Positions 1 to 6,610 of a stretch of 11,124 nucleotides of DNA are shown one piece after another (position 1 is the first letter of the stretch; every line of letters starts with the position of its first letter). A program made the translations under genes and the position numbers. The notes below the pieces were generated by a model. It was not told the DNA's origin and did no database searches. It saw only the letters and a program-made list of their open reading frames with translations. The DNA is from Bacteroidaceae bacterium (GTDB lineage Bacteria > Bacteroidota > Bacteroidia > Bacteroidales > Bacteroidaceae), in assembly GCA_017618515.1 (NCBI GenBank), contig JAFZUB010000132.1:1-11124 (forward strand), written 5' to 3'.

Positions 1-904
1 CACCAAACTCGGCGTTCATGCCTGCATAGCCATACCAGTCATAGGCGTCGTAAGGGTCGCCGCTGTCCCATGTCTGGGCGAGGTAGTCCACCTGTTGCCA
101 GTAGCCGTTGCCGCCCAGCGATTTGAGGTAATAGGTATCGTAGCCGTCCACGGTGTTGCCGCTGGCCTCTACCTGCCAGAAGAAGTCACGATCTGGCAAT
201 GGTACGTTGGTCATACCTCCTGCCGAGGTGATAAAAAATTCCTCGGTAGCGTTGCGTATGATGTATGTCTTGCCCTCCACGGGAGCTTCGCTGTCGCGGC
301 CAAAGGAGATAACGCCTTGCACATCGTTGTCTTTCATGTATTCTACCACTTCTTCACTTACAGGAGAGAAGTACCATACATTCACTCCAAACTTCGCACA
401 CTCCTCGGGTGTCCCCCACACACTGAGGTCGGAGTATTCGGCGTCCAGTCCGTTGTGGTTGTTGGTCATGGAGTAGATAAAGCGTGCTTCGGCGTTCATC
501 ACTATCCACTTGCCTTCCACGCCAGAGGGTAGTATCTTCTGCGCCACGGGTGTCTTGTCGGTGCTCACCTTGCCGCCGTAGCTCTTGGTGCCTTTGTTGA
601 CGTAACTCTGGTCGCGCAGGTTGAAGATGAGCCAGTTGTCGCCGTCCTTTATCAGCTTGTATATCATGCTGTAGTCGTTGGCGTCGTAGTTGGCCCAGTG
701 GACCAGCCCCTCGTCGTTGTACCACGCCACCTTGCCCTCGTAGTTGTAGTTTTTGTCGGGCGGAGTGTCGCCGCTGTAGTAGCCTGTGCCGTTGCCGGCA
801 GACACAATACGATAATACCCCTCGCTAATTTCGTCAGCGATTGCGAAAGGTGAAAAGAAGAAAAGGTGAAAAAGTGAAAGAATAAAAAGGAGAGAGTATC
901 TCAT
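1..904 (-). CDS. Secreted protein of unknown function, N-terminal 301 residues (partial)
   Basis: An open frame without stops runs from the ATG at 904-902 to the left edge, so the C-terminus is missing. Residues 1-23 form a signal peptide: R2, a Leu/Phe-rich core, then A-I-A before D24, a good signal peptidase I site. The mature part is rich in Tyr, Trp, Gly, Asn and Asp. It contains recurring short units of the type G-Y-Y-R-I or G-K-T-Y-I-I-R-N, W-L-I-F-N and K-W-I-V-M-N, each followed by a short hydrophilic turn. This pattern resembles the beta-trefoil (ricin-like) carbohydrate-binding repeats of secreted Bacteroidota proteins, but I cannot assign a family firmly. No catalytic motif is visible. 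Export to the periplasm, cell surface or medium is inferred from the signal peptide. A possible promoter lies just upstream. The coding evidence is strong because amino-acid composition is protein-like across all 301 codons; the function is unknown. Confidence 0.85.
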   Translation of the reverse strand, partial: MRYSLLFILSLFHLFFFSPFAIADEISEGYYRIVSAGNGTGYYSGDTPPDKNYNYEGKVAWYNDEGLVHWANYDANDYSMIYKLIKDGDNWLIFNLRDQSYVNKGTKSYGGKVSTDKTPVAQKILPSGVEGKWIVMNAEARFIYSMTNNHNGLDAEYSDLSVWGTPEECAKFGVNVWYFSPVSEEVVEYMKDNDVQGVISFGRDSEAPVEGKTYIIRNATEEFFITSAGGMTNVPLPDRDFFWQVEASGNTVDGYDTYYLKSLGGNGYWQQVDYLAQTWDSGDPYDAYDWYGYAGMNAEFG

Positions 905-1027
905 GTCAAGACAAGTTAGTATTACTTTTAGCGCGGCAAAATTACACATTATTTTTTATACGCGCGCAAGAAAATTCCCAATTAACTTATTTCAGAAATA
1001 AAATCCCCGCAAAGCGTGCGAAAAAGT
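905..1027. other. Intergenic gap after the nqr-MFS unit
   Basis: This A/T-rich gap separates the stop of the MFS gene from the start of the secreted-protein gene on the same strand. It holds a 6-bp A/T hairpin (TTATTT, loop CAG, AAATAA at 987-1001) and a short G/C-rich imperfect repeat (CGCA and TGCG) around 1009-1021. Neither is a convincing intrinsic terminator: the first stem is all A/T and the second has only four pairs. The possible promoter of the next gene is the only other signal seen. Confidence 0.4.
937..970 (-). promoter_or_regulatory. Possible Bacteroidota-type promoter for the secreted-protein gene
   Basis: On the minus strand, positions 944-937 read TAATTTTG, a full match to the Bacteroidota -7 consensus TAnnTTTG. 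A CTTG at 970-967 could serve as the -33 element (consensus TTTG or TTG), but the spacer is 22 nt rather than the usual 19-21. Transcription would start near 930, giving a leader of about 25 nt before the ATG. The A/T-rich 123-bp gap between the MFS gene and this gene would contain it. Confidence 0.4.
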
Positions 1028-2212
1028 TTACTGCAATTTATTGCGGCGGTAGTGGTTTGCTGCATAGAGATAGAAGAATGCAACACCCGCAGCGTTGACG
1101 GCCCATGCCAGCCAGAAGGCGGAGTGGTAGCCGCCCCATTGTGACATGACTCCACCGAGGAGTATGCCGAGCCCAATACCGATGTCCCATGATGTGAGTA
1201 GGGTAGAGTTGGCTGTGCCTCGCTGCGATGCAGGGGCAAGATTGATGAAGATGTTCTGCATGGCGGGGAACATGTGTCCGTTGCCGAGACCTATGATTAG
1301 TGCTGCTCCATAGTATCCCCATGCTGAGGGCACAGCGGCGAATAGCAGATAGCCGAATAGTGATATAGTCATGCCTATGGTGCAGTTCCAAAGGATGCGC
1401 CCTTGGCGAAGTGTACGCACTCCTATCAAACGGCTGGCGATGAGTCCCATGCATAGTATGGCGAAGAAAAGACCTGTACCACCGGTAACACCGAGTTCTT
1501 CCTTACCGTAGATGGCAAGGTAGGTGGACAGCACTCCGTACGAGAATGCCAGACATGCCAGTGTGGTGCCTTCGCTCCATCCTTTGAGTAGTAGGAAGCG
1601 GTCTAGTGAAATGGGCTGCTTACCTGTCACTGCTGGCCGAGGTTTGAATCGTACGGTGCTATTGATATACAGTCCGATGCCGGAGGCTATGAGTGCTACT
1701 GTGAAGATGAGGTTGTAGGAGTGCAGATATTGGTATATAAGCAGTCCTACGGTGGGCGCTATGGCAGTGGCAAGGTTGTTGCTAAGGCCGTAGTATCCAA
1801 TACCTTCGGCGCGGCGCGAGGACGGCAGCACGTCGATGGCCACGGTGGAGTTGGCCACAGTGACGGTGCCCATCGGGGCTCCGTGGATGGTACGGAAAAT
1901 GGTGAAGAGGGTAAGCGAACTGGCTACTATGTAGCCGGCGAAGAAAAAGAAGAAGAGGAAATAGCTTGTCAGAAGGACTGTCTTGCGGGGTAGAGTATCA
2001 ACGAGATATCCGCTGAAGGGACGCGCAAGCAAGGCTGTTATGACGTATCCGCTCAACACTATGCCTATGGTGTGTGGAGTCGCGCCGAACTCTTCGCTAA
2101 GGTATAAAGGCAAAAGCGGCATGACTATCATGAACGAGAAGAAGATCATGAAGTTTGCCGCCCAGACTTTGATGTAGTCGCGTGTCCAGAGTTTATCCTC
2201 CGAAGTCGTCAT
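1028..2212 (-). CDS. Major facilitator superfamily (MFS) transporter, drug/sugar efflux type
   Basis: The 394-residue protein has the length and roughly twelve hydrophobic segments expected of a secondary transporter in the inner membrane. Residues 68-78 (G-Y-L-V-D-T-L-P-R-K-T) match MFS motif A (G-x-L-a-D-r-x-G-R-K) between helices 2 and 3. A central hydrophilic stretch near residues 188-205 fits the loop joining the two six-helix halves. The substrate is unknown; the sequence resembles the arabinose-efflux/multidrug-like MFS permeases. The start ATG lies inside nqrF: the two genes overlap by 20 bp in different frames, with the ATG in the codons for Y-D-D of NqrF. This implies translational coupling and makes the gene the last member of the nqr transcription unit. 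Nothing suggests that it is part of the Nqr complex. The protein ends in a basic tail (H-Y-R-R-N-K). Confidence 0.88.
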   Translation of the reverse strand: MTTSEDKLWTRDYIKVWAANFMIFFSFMIVMPLLPLYLSEEFGATPHTIGIVLSGYVITALLARPFSGYLVDTLPRKTVLLTSYFLFFFFFAGYIVASSLTLFTIFRTIHGAPMGTVTVANSTVAIDVLPSSRRAEGIGYYGLSNNLATAIAPTVGLLIYQYLHSYNLIFTVALIASGIGLYINSTVRFKPRPAVTGKQPISLDRFLLLKGWSEGTTLACLAFSYGVLSTYLAIYGKEELGVTGGTGLFFAILCMGLIASRLIGVRTLRQGRILWNCTIGMTISLFGYLLFAAVPSAWGYYGAALIIGLGNGHMFPAMQNIFINLAPASQRGTANSTLLTSWDIGIGLGILLGGVMSQWGGYHSAFWLAWAVNAAGVAFFYLYAANHYRRNKLQ

Positions 2213-3464
2213 ACATTATGCTCTCAGGCTCTACTCCGAGGTCGGTAAGCATTCCCACCACGGCCTTGCTCATAGGGCCTGGGCCGCACATGTAGTATTC
2301 TATATCCTCAGGGGCGTCATGGTCCTTGAGATATGTCTCATACATCACCTGATGTACAAATCCCGCCGTGTAGGCCACGCCTGCCTCGTCGGCAACGGGG
2401 TCGGGGCGGTCGAGAGCCAGATGGAAGTGGAAGTTGGGATACTCCTTCTCCAACTCGTGGAAGTCATTGAGATAGAACACCTCGTTGAGGGCACGCGCTC
2501 CGTAGAAGTAGTGCATCTCGCGATCCGTGGTGTGGAGTGTCTTGGTCATGTGCATTATCTGTGCTCTCAGCGGAGCCATACCGGCACCACCGCCTACCCA
2601 TATCATTTCCTTCTTTGAGTCAAAGATGGGGTGGAAGTCGCCGAACGGACCACTCATCAGCACCTTGTCGCCCGGTTTGAGGGTGAAAATGTAGCTGGAG
2701 GCGATGCCCGGCATCACATCCATAAATCCTACCTGTGGCTTGGGCTTCATGGGTGGTGTGGCTATGCGTACGGTTAGCATAAAGCGGTCGCCCTCGGCAG
2801 GGTAGTTTGCCATGGAGTAGGCACGTATGGTCGGCTCGGTGTTGCGGCACTTTAGGTCGAAGAGTCCGAACTTCTCCCATGACGGCAGGTACTCGGCTCC
2901 GATGGAGTCTTTGTCGATATCCTTGTCGTAATCCATCTCATATTTCGGTATGCGTATCTGGGCGTATGAGCCGGGCACAAAGTCCATGTGCGCACCCTCG
3001 GGCAGTGCCACAATAAACTCTTTAATAAATGTGGCTACATTCTTGTTGCTTACCACCGTACACTCATACTCTTTCACGCCGAGCACACTCTCGGGCACCT
3101 TTATTTTCAGGTCGCCCTTCACCTTGCATTGACAGCTCAGGCGCCAATGGTCTTTTATCTGCTTGCGGGTGAACTGCCCCTTCTCAGAGTCGAGTATCTC
3201 GCCTCCGCCTTCTACTACCTGGCACTTGCATTGTCCGCAGCTTCCCTTACCGCCGCATGCCGAGGCTAGATACACTCCGCTGTCGGCGAGTGTGGAGAGC
3301 AGACTGCTGCCTTGCGGCACAGAGTGCGTGTCCTTGTCGTTGATGGTTATGGTCACGTTGCCGCTCGGCGACAGATACTTTTTTGCCACGAGCAGCACGA
3401 TTACGAGCAAGATAATTATAGCAAGGAAAACTCCGATACTTGCGAGTATAAAGCTAAAATCCAT
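2193..3464 (-). CDS. nqrF: Na+-translocating NADH:quinone reductase subunit F (NADH dehydrogenase, 2Fe-2S and FAD)
   Basis: NqrF is the electron entry subunit of Na+-NQR: it takes hydride from NADH onto FAD and passes electrons through a 2Fe-2S cluster. The 423-residue protein has an N-terminal membrane helix at about 5-29. A plant-type ferredoxin domain follows, with ligands C70, C76, C79 (in A-C-G-G-K-G-S-C-G-Q-C) and C111, the same numbering as in Vibrio cholerae NqrF. The reductase domain shows the FAD motif R-A-Y-S (214-217), the nucleotide-binding G-G-G-A-G-M-A-P (291-298), the Y-M-C-G-P-G-P-M motif near 391-398, and the C-terminal D-D-F-G-G. All key residues are present. It follows nqrE after 31 bp, and its last codons overlap the start of the MFS gene. 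The ATG at 3464 gives the normal family N-terminus. Confidence 0.98.
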   Translation of the reverse strand: MDFSFILASIGVFLAIIILLVIVLLVAKKYLSPSGNVTITINDKDTHSVPQGSSLLSTLADSGVYLASACGGKGSCGQCKCQVVEGGGEILDSEKGQFTRKQIKDHWRLSCQCKVKGDLKIKVPESVLGVKEYECTVVSNKNVATFIKEFIVALPEGAHMDFVPGSYAQIRIPKYEMDYDKDIDKDSIGAEYLPSWEKFGLFDLKCRNTEPTIRAYSMANYPAEGDRFMLTVRIATPPMKPKPQVGFMDVMPGIASSYIFTLKPGDKVLMSGPFGDFHPIFDSKKEMIWVGGGAGMAPLRAQIMHMTKTLHTTDREMHYFYGARALNEVFYLNDFHELEKEYPNFHFHLALDRPDPVADEAGVAYTAGFVHQVMYETYLKDHDAPEDIEYYMCGPGPMSKAVVGMLTDLGVEPESIMYDDFGG

Positions 3465-3495
3465 GATTTATGTTAGTTCGAAAGTTAATGTTCAA

Positions 3496-4119
3496 TTAAA
3501 TCTTCATTCCACTGAAGCACATAAACGCAATGGCCATCAGTCCTACGGTGATGAATGTTATGCCTAGTCCACGCAGACTGCGGGGCACATCAGTGTAGGC
3601 CATCTTCTCGCGTATAGCAGCCAAGCTCACTATAGCCAGCAGCCAGCCGATGCCGCTGCCCAGCGCGTAGGCGAGGCAGTCCCAGATGCTGCCGATATAC
3701 TGCGTGTTGGCAGGGTCGAGGTTGATGCGCTGCTGCATAAATAGGCTCGCACCCATGATAGCGCAGTTCACAGCGATCAGCGGCAGGAAGATGCCAAGCG
3801 CGTTGTATAGCGACGGACTGAAGCGCTCCACCACCATCTCCACCAACTGTACCATCGCCGCAATCACGGCTATGAACAGGATAAATGACAGGTAGCTGAG
3901 GTCAACACCGAGGATGCCGTCCTCCGACAGCACCTTCGTCTGAAGCAGCCAGTCCACGGGCACTGTAATCAGTAGCACAAACGTTACAGCAATGCCAAGG
4001 CCAAACGCTGTCTTGACACTCTTGCTCACGGCAAGGTAGGAGCACATGCCGAGGAAGAAAGCGAATATCATGTTGTCCACAAATATGGACCGAACGAATA
4101 GGCTAAATATATGTTCCAT
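3496..4119 (-). CDS. nqrE: Na+-translocating NADH:quinone reductase subunit E
   Basis: NqrE is one of the two homologous membrane subunits (with NqrD) that together hold a buried iron centre between inverted-topology helices. The 207-residue protein is hydrophobic throughout, with six expected helices. The conserved cysteines are C26 (in F-F-L-G-M-C-S-Y) and C119 (in A-V-N-C-A-I-M-G), matching the family pair at about 26 and 120. The R-S-I-F-V-D-N segment and the [18 protein letters not shown] stretch are typical. Its ATG overlaps the nqrD stop by one base (TAATG), a classic translational coupling. After its stop there is a short TTGAACATTAAC-like repeat remnant before nqrF. Confidence 0.98.
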   Translation of the reverse strand: MEHIFSLFVRSIFVDNMIFAFFLGMCSYLAVSKSVKTAFGLGIAVTFVLLITVPVDWLLQTKVLSEDGILGVDLSYLSFILFIAVIAAMVQLVEMVVERFSPSLYNALGIFLPLIAVNCAIMGASLFMQQRINLDPANTQYIGSIWDCLAYALGSGIGWLLAIVSLAAIREKMAYTDVPRSLRGLGITFITVGLMAIAFMCFSGMKI

Positions 4120-4682
4120 TATTTTTTCACTTTTCTATTGTTGTACGCAATGTTTGCCCAAATCACGCAGCCCACTATGATGAGAGCCATGGCAGGCATC
4201 GTCATCATACCGTTGTTTTGGTAGCCCATCTCATAGAAGCTCTGCGGAATCACCGTGTAGCCCAGCAGCGTGCCGTTGCCTAGTAGCTCGCGGAAGAAGG
4301 CCACCACCACCAATATCCAGGCGTAGCCGAGGCCGTTGCCTATGCCGTCGAGCAGCGAGGGTAGCACCTTGTTCTGCATGGCAAACGCCTCGAGGCGACC
4401 CATCAGGATACAGTTAGTGATGATTAGTCCTACATACACCGACAACTGCACACTCACGTCGTAGAGGTACGCCTTGAGCACCATACTCACGATAGTCACC
4501 AGCGCAGCTACCACCACCAGCTGCACGATGATACGGATGCGGTTGGGGATAGTCTTACGCAGCAGCGAGATGACCACATTGGCCATCGCGGTGATGATAG
4601 TCACCGACAGGCCCATCACTATGGCAGGCTTTAGCTGCGATGTCACAGCCAGCGCCGAGCAGATGCCTAGCACCTGCGCCAC
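4119..4682 (-). CDS. nqrD: Na+-translocating NADH:quinone reductase subunit D (start uncertain)
   Basis: NqrD pairs with NqrE in the membrane part of Na+-NQR. The coordinates given begin at the first standard start codon in frame, a GTG at 4682, and give 187 residues. The two conserved cysteines are present (C8 in G-I-C-S-A-L and C91 in T-N-C-I-L-M-G-R, numbered from that GTG). The family normally has about 20 more residues upstream, and here those codons are present and in frame back to about 4748 (see the separate entry), so the GTG is most likely an internal Val codon. Six hydrophobic helices, the N-R-I-R-I-I-V-Q motif and F-F-R-E-L-L-G-N-G are typical of the family. The stop overlaps the nqrE ATG. 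I am sure of the identity and unsure of the start. Confidence 0.95.
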   Translation of the reverse strand: MAQVLGICSALAVTSQLKPAIVMGLSVTIITAMANVVISLLRKTIPNRIRIIVQLVVVAALVTIVSMVLKAYLYDVSVQLSVYVGLIITNCILMGRLEAFAMQNKVLPSLLDGIGNGLGYAWILVVVAFFRELLGNGTLLGYTVIPQSFYEMGYQNNGMMTMPAMALIIVGCVIWANIAYNNRKVKK

Positions 4683-4757
4683 GATAGGATTGTTCAGATT
4701 GAGAGGCTCCGTCAGAGCCGCCTTATTTTGTTTTGATAAGAAACCCTTGGAAAATAT
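4683..4757 (-). other. Conserved N-terminal coding extension of nqrD without a standard start codon
   Basis: Reading upstream in the nqrD frame from the GTG at 4682, the codons give ...F-L-S-K-Q-N-K-A-A-L-T-E-P-L-N-L-N-N-P-I before V. This is the expected family N-terminus (basic stretch, then P-L-x-L-x-N-P). The frame stays open up to a TAG at 4763-4761 but has no ATG, GTG or TTG. The codon where homologues would place Met, followed by G-F-L-S-K, is AAG at 4748-4746, one base from ATG. An ATA lies at 4757-4755 and a CTG at 4715-4713. Starting at 4748 would leave a 35-bp gap to nqrC, in line with the other junctions (23-31 bp), whereas the GTG leaves 101 bp. Confidence 0.75.
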
Positions 4758-4772
4758 TTGCTATTTTAGTAA

Positions 4773-4796
4773 TTTTCAATTCTTCAATGTTTCAAT
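4773..4796. repeat. 8-bp-period repeat across the nqrC stop codon
   Basis: On the plus strand there are three successive octamers, TTTTCAAT, TCTTCAAT and GTTTCAAT. The nqrC stop (TGA, seen as TCA at 4784-4786) is the TCA of the middle unit, so the last residues of NqrC (L-K-H) are encoded by repeat sequence. The same arrangement occurs after nqrA and nqrB. Confidence 0.7.
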
Positions 4797-5404
4797 TTTT
4801 TAAGACAGTCCTTCAGCATCAGGTCCACGCCATCGGAGGTCAGCGTAGCGCCAGTGATAGCGTCGCAACGACTATCGTCGCTTAGGCCGTCAACCTTCTT
4901 GCCCACCTTCACCACCGAGAGAGCCACTTCGCCGTCGTCGCCGAAAATCTTCTTGCCCTTGAACTGGTCCTGGAACGGCTGGTCGGCAATCAGAGCACCC
5001 AGACCTGCCGTCTCACCCTGATGAGAGAAATAGGCACCATACACCGTGTTGCGGTCCTCGTTCACGCCTATGTACCCCCAGATGCCGCCCCAGAGGCCCA
5101 TGCCGCTTACTGGCACCACATATTTTGTCTGGCCCTCTACCTTACATATATATATAGGTGTATCGCCAGTCAAGTCTTCTTTCTCCACCACTTCGGCGTA
5201 TTTCGCCTCTACCTGGTCTTTGTCGATATCGCGCAGGTTCAGCGACGCCAGTATCTGCGCTTTCTTGTCGATAGCTACGTTGGCATCGCTCTTCTTCTGC
5301 AGCGCCTTGCTCACAAATGCCAGCAGAAACGCTACAATCACCACCATCAGCGCAGCGTAGATGATGATATACAAATTCGAGTTAGTATTTAATTTCTTGC
5401 TCAC
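4784..5404 (-). CDS. nqrC: Na+-translocating NADH:quinone reductase subunit C (FMN-binding)
   Basis: NqrC carries a covalently bound FMN in its periplasmic domain and passes electrons on through the complex. The 206-residue protein has one N-terminal membrane helix at about 11-33. An FMN-binding domain follows, with G-M-G-L-W-G-G-I-W-G-Y (101-111) and S-H-Q-G-E-T-A-G-L-G-A (127-137). The flavinylation motif is D181-A-I-T-G-A-T187, so T187 should carry FMN through a phosphoester bond made by ApbE. The start is a GTG at 5404-5402. No ATG lies upstream in frame before a TGA, and this start places N-T-N-S-N-L-Y-I just before the helix, as in relatives. It is shorter than Vibrio NqrC (about 257 residues). 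The gap to nqrB is 23 bp. Confidence 0.97.
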   Translation of the reverse strand: MSKKLNTNSNLYIIIYAALMVVIVAFLLAFVSKALQKKSDANVAIDKKAQILASLNLRDIDKDQVEAKYAEVVEKEDLTGDTPIYICKVEGQTKYVVPVSGMGLWGGIWGYIGVNEDRNTVYGAYFSHQGETAGLGALIADQPFQDQFKGKKIFGDDGEVALSVVKVGKKVDGLSDDSRCDAITGATLTSDGVDLMLKDCLKKLKH

Positions 5405-5416
5405 GATGTTATGATA

Positions 5417-5432
5417 TTTTCAAATTTTCAAT
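5417..5432. repeat. 8-bp-period repeat across the nqrB stop codon
   Basis: Two plus-strand octamers, TTTTCAAA and TTTTCAAT, abut. The nqrB stop (TCA on this strand, 5428-5430) is in the same position of the unit as at the nqrC stop. It lies in the 23-bp nqrB-nqrC junction and in the last NqrB codons. Confidence 0.65.
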
Positions 5433-6579
5433 TTTTAATGCTTCGTTTCATGCGGCGATTGATATTCCTCTGCACAAAACAGTAGTCAATTAGCGGAGCG
5501 AACAGATTCATAAATAGAATCGCCAGCATCATGCCCTCTGGGTATCCCGGGTTGAGCACCCTTACCAGCACGGCAATCACACCTATCAGGAAGCCGTAAA
5601 TATACTTGCCCCCCTCGGTGCGTGCCGAGGTCACAGGGTCGGTAGCCATAAACACTGCACCGAAGCAGAAGCCGCCCAGCACCAGGTGCTCATACCATTC
5701 TATGGGCGTGCTGCCCGTGGCATGGAAAAGGGCTGCAGTCAGTCCGCCGCCCACAAACACACTGAGCATTGTCTTCCAACTCGCGATGCCTGTCCATAAT
5801 AGCAGCACGGCACCTAGGGCAATAGCTATAACGCTTGTCTCGCCCACCGAGCCTGGTATTAAACCCACAACCATATCGTTGAGGCTGGCGCTCATATGTC
5901 CGCTGCCCACCTCGGCCAGAGGTGTGGCGCACGTGAATGTGTCAGGTAGGTCCTTGCCTAGTCCCAGTATCGACTCGTTGGCAACCCATACCTCGTCGCC
6001 TGTCATCTTACCGCTGTAAGAGAAGAACAGGAATGCCCTCGCTACCAGCGCCACGTTGAAGATATTCATGCCTGTGCCGCCGAAAATCTCCTTGGCGAAG
6101 ATCACGGCAAAGGCGATGGCTAGCGCCATCATCCACAGCGGGCAGTTGATGGGCAGAATCAGCGGTATAATAAGGCCCGTCACCAGGTAGCCCTCTTGTA
6201 TCTCCTCGTGTTTATACTGTGCCACCACAAACTCTATGCCGAGTCCTACGGCATAGCTCACCACAATCTTCGGCAGCAGAGCCAGCAGACCATAGGCAAA
6301 CATCTCTATCAGCGAGCCTTCTAGCCCTGCAGCCAGGTAGTGTTGGTAACCAATGTTATACATGCCGAACAGCATCGCCGGCATCAGCGCAATCACCACA
6401 ATCGACATGATGCGTTTCGAGTCGATAGCATCGTGGATACTCACACCGCTCTTGCTAGTAGTGTTCGGTACCAGCAGAAACGATTCGAAGCCTTCGTACA
6501 CCGACCGCAGAGCGTGCAACTTGCCACCCTCACTGAAGGTCGGTCGCGTCTTGTCAAAAAATCTTTTTATGAAATTCAT
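5428..6579 (-). CDS. nqrB: Na+-translocating NADH:quinone reductase subunit B (membrane, flavin-binding)
   Basis: NqrB is the central membrane subunit of Na+-NQR, carrying covalent FMN and riboflavin and lining the Na+ and quinone path. The 383-residue protein has a basic cytoplasmic N-terminus (about 1-55) and about ten membrane segments. Typical stretches are L-I-I-P-L-I-L-P-I-N-C-P-L-W-M (136-150), A-K-E-I-F-G-G-T-G-M-N-I-F-N (162-175), F-M-A-T-D-P-V-T-S-A-R-T (310-321) and N-P-G-Y-P-E-G-M-M-L-A-I-L-F-M-N (343-358). The expected FMN site is T219 in D213-T-F-T-C-A-T-P-L. The usual glycine of S/T-G-A-T is Cys217 here, encoded by TGC. The ATG at 6579 gives a normal start, M-N-F-I-K-R-F-F-D-K. 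The gap to nqrA is 27 bp. Confidence 0.98.
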   Translation of the reverse strand: MNFIKRFFDKTRPTFSEGGKLHALRSVYEGFESFLLVPNTTSKSGVSIHDAIDSKRIMSIVVIALMPAMLFGMYNIGYQHYLAAGLEGSLIEMFAYGLLALLPKIVVSYAVGLGIEFVVAQYKHEEIQEGYLVTGLIIPLILPINCPLWMMALAIAFAVIFAKEIFGGTGMNIFNVALVARAFLFFSYSGKMTGDEVWVANESILGLGKDLPDTFTCATPLAEVGSGHMSASLNDMVVGLIPGSVGETSVIAIALGAVLLLWTGIASWKTMLSVFVGGGLTAALFHATGSTPIEWYEHLVLGGFCFGAVFMATDPVTSARTEGGKYIYGFLIGVIAVLVRVLNPGYPEGMMLAILFMNLFAPLIDYCFVQRNINRRMKRSIKN

Positions 6580-6594
6580 CGAGTATATGTGCTA

Positions 6595-6610
6595 TTTTTC
6601 AGTTTTTCAG
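6595..6610. repeat. 8-bp-period repeat across the nqrA stop codon
   Basis: Two perfect plus-strand copies of TTTTTCAG lie head to tail. The nqrA stop (TCA on this strand, 6607-6609) is the TCA of the second copy. The unit differs slightly from those at nqrB and nqrC but has the same period and places the stop at the same point. Confidence 0.7.

Noticed and set aside
95..532. 145-codon plus-strand frame opposite the secreted-protein gene
   Set aside because: The minus-strand frame is open for 301 codons with a signal peptide; the plus-strand frame has no recognisable features.
987..1001. Hairpin TTATTT-CAG-AAATAA as a terminator of the nqr-MFS unit
   Set aside because: The stem is six A/T pairs without a G/C core; chance pairing in an A/T-rich gap is likely.
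1924..1966. Purine-rich tract (AAGAAAAAGAAGAAGAGG) as a regulatory element
   Set aside because: It simply encodes a run of Phe residues in a membrane helix of the MFS protein on the other strand.
5146..5158. TATATATATA microsatellite in nqrC
   Set aside because: It is ordinary coding sequence for P-I-Y-I-C in an intact gene, and too short to call a functional repeat.
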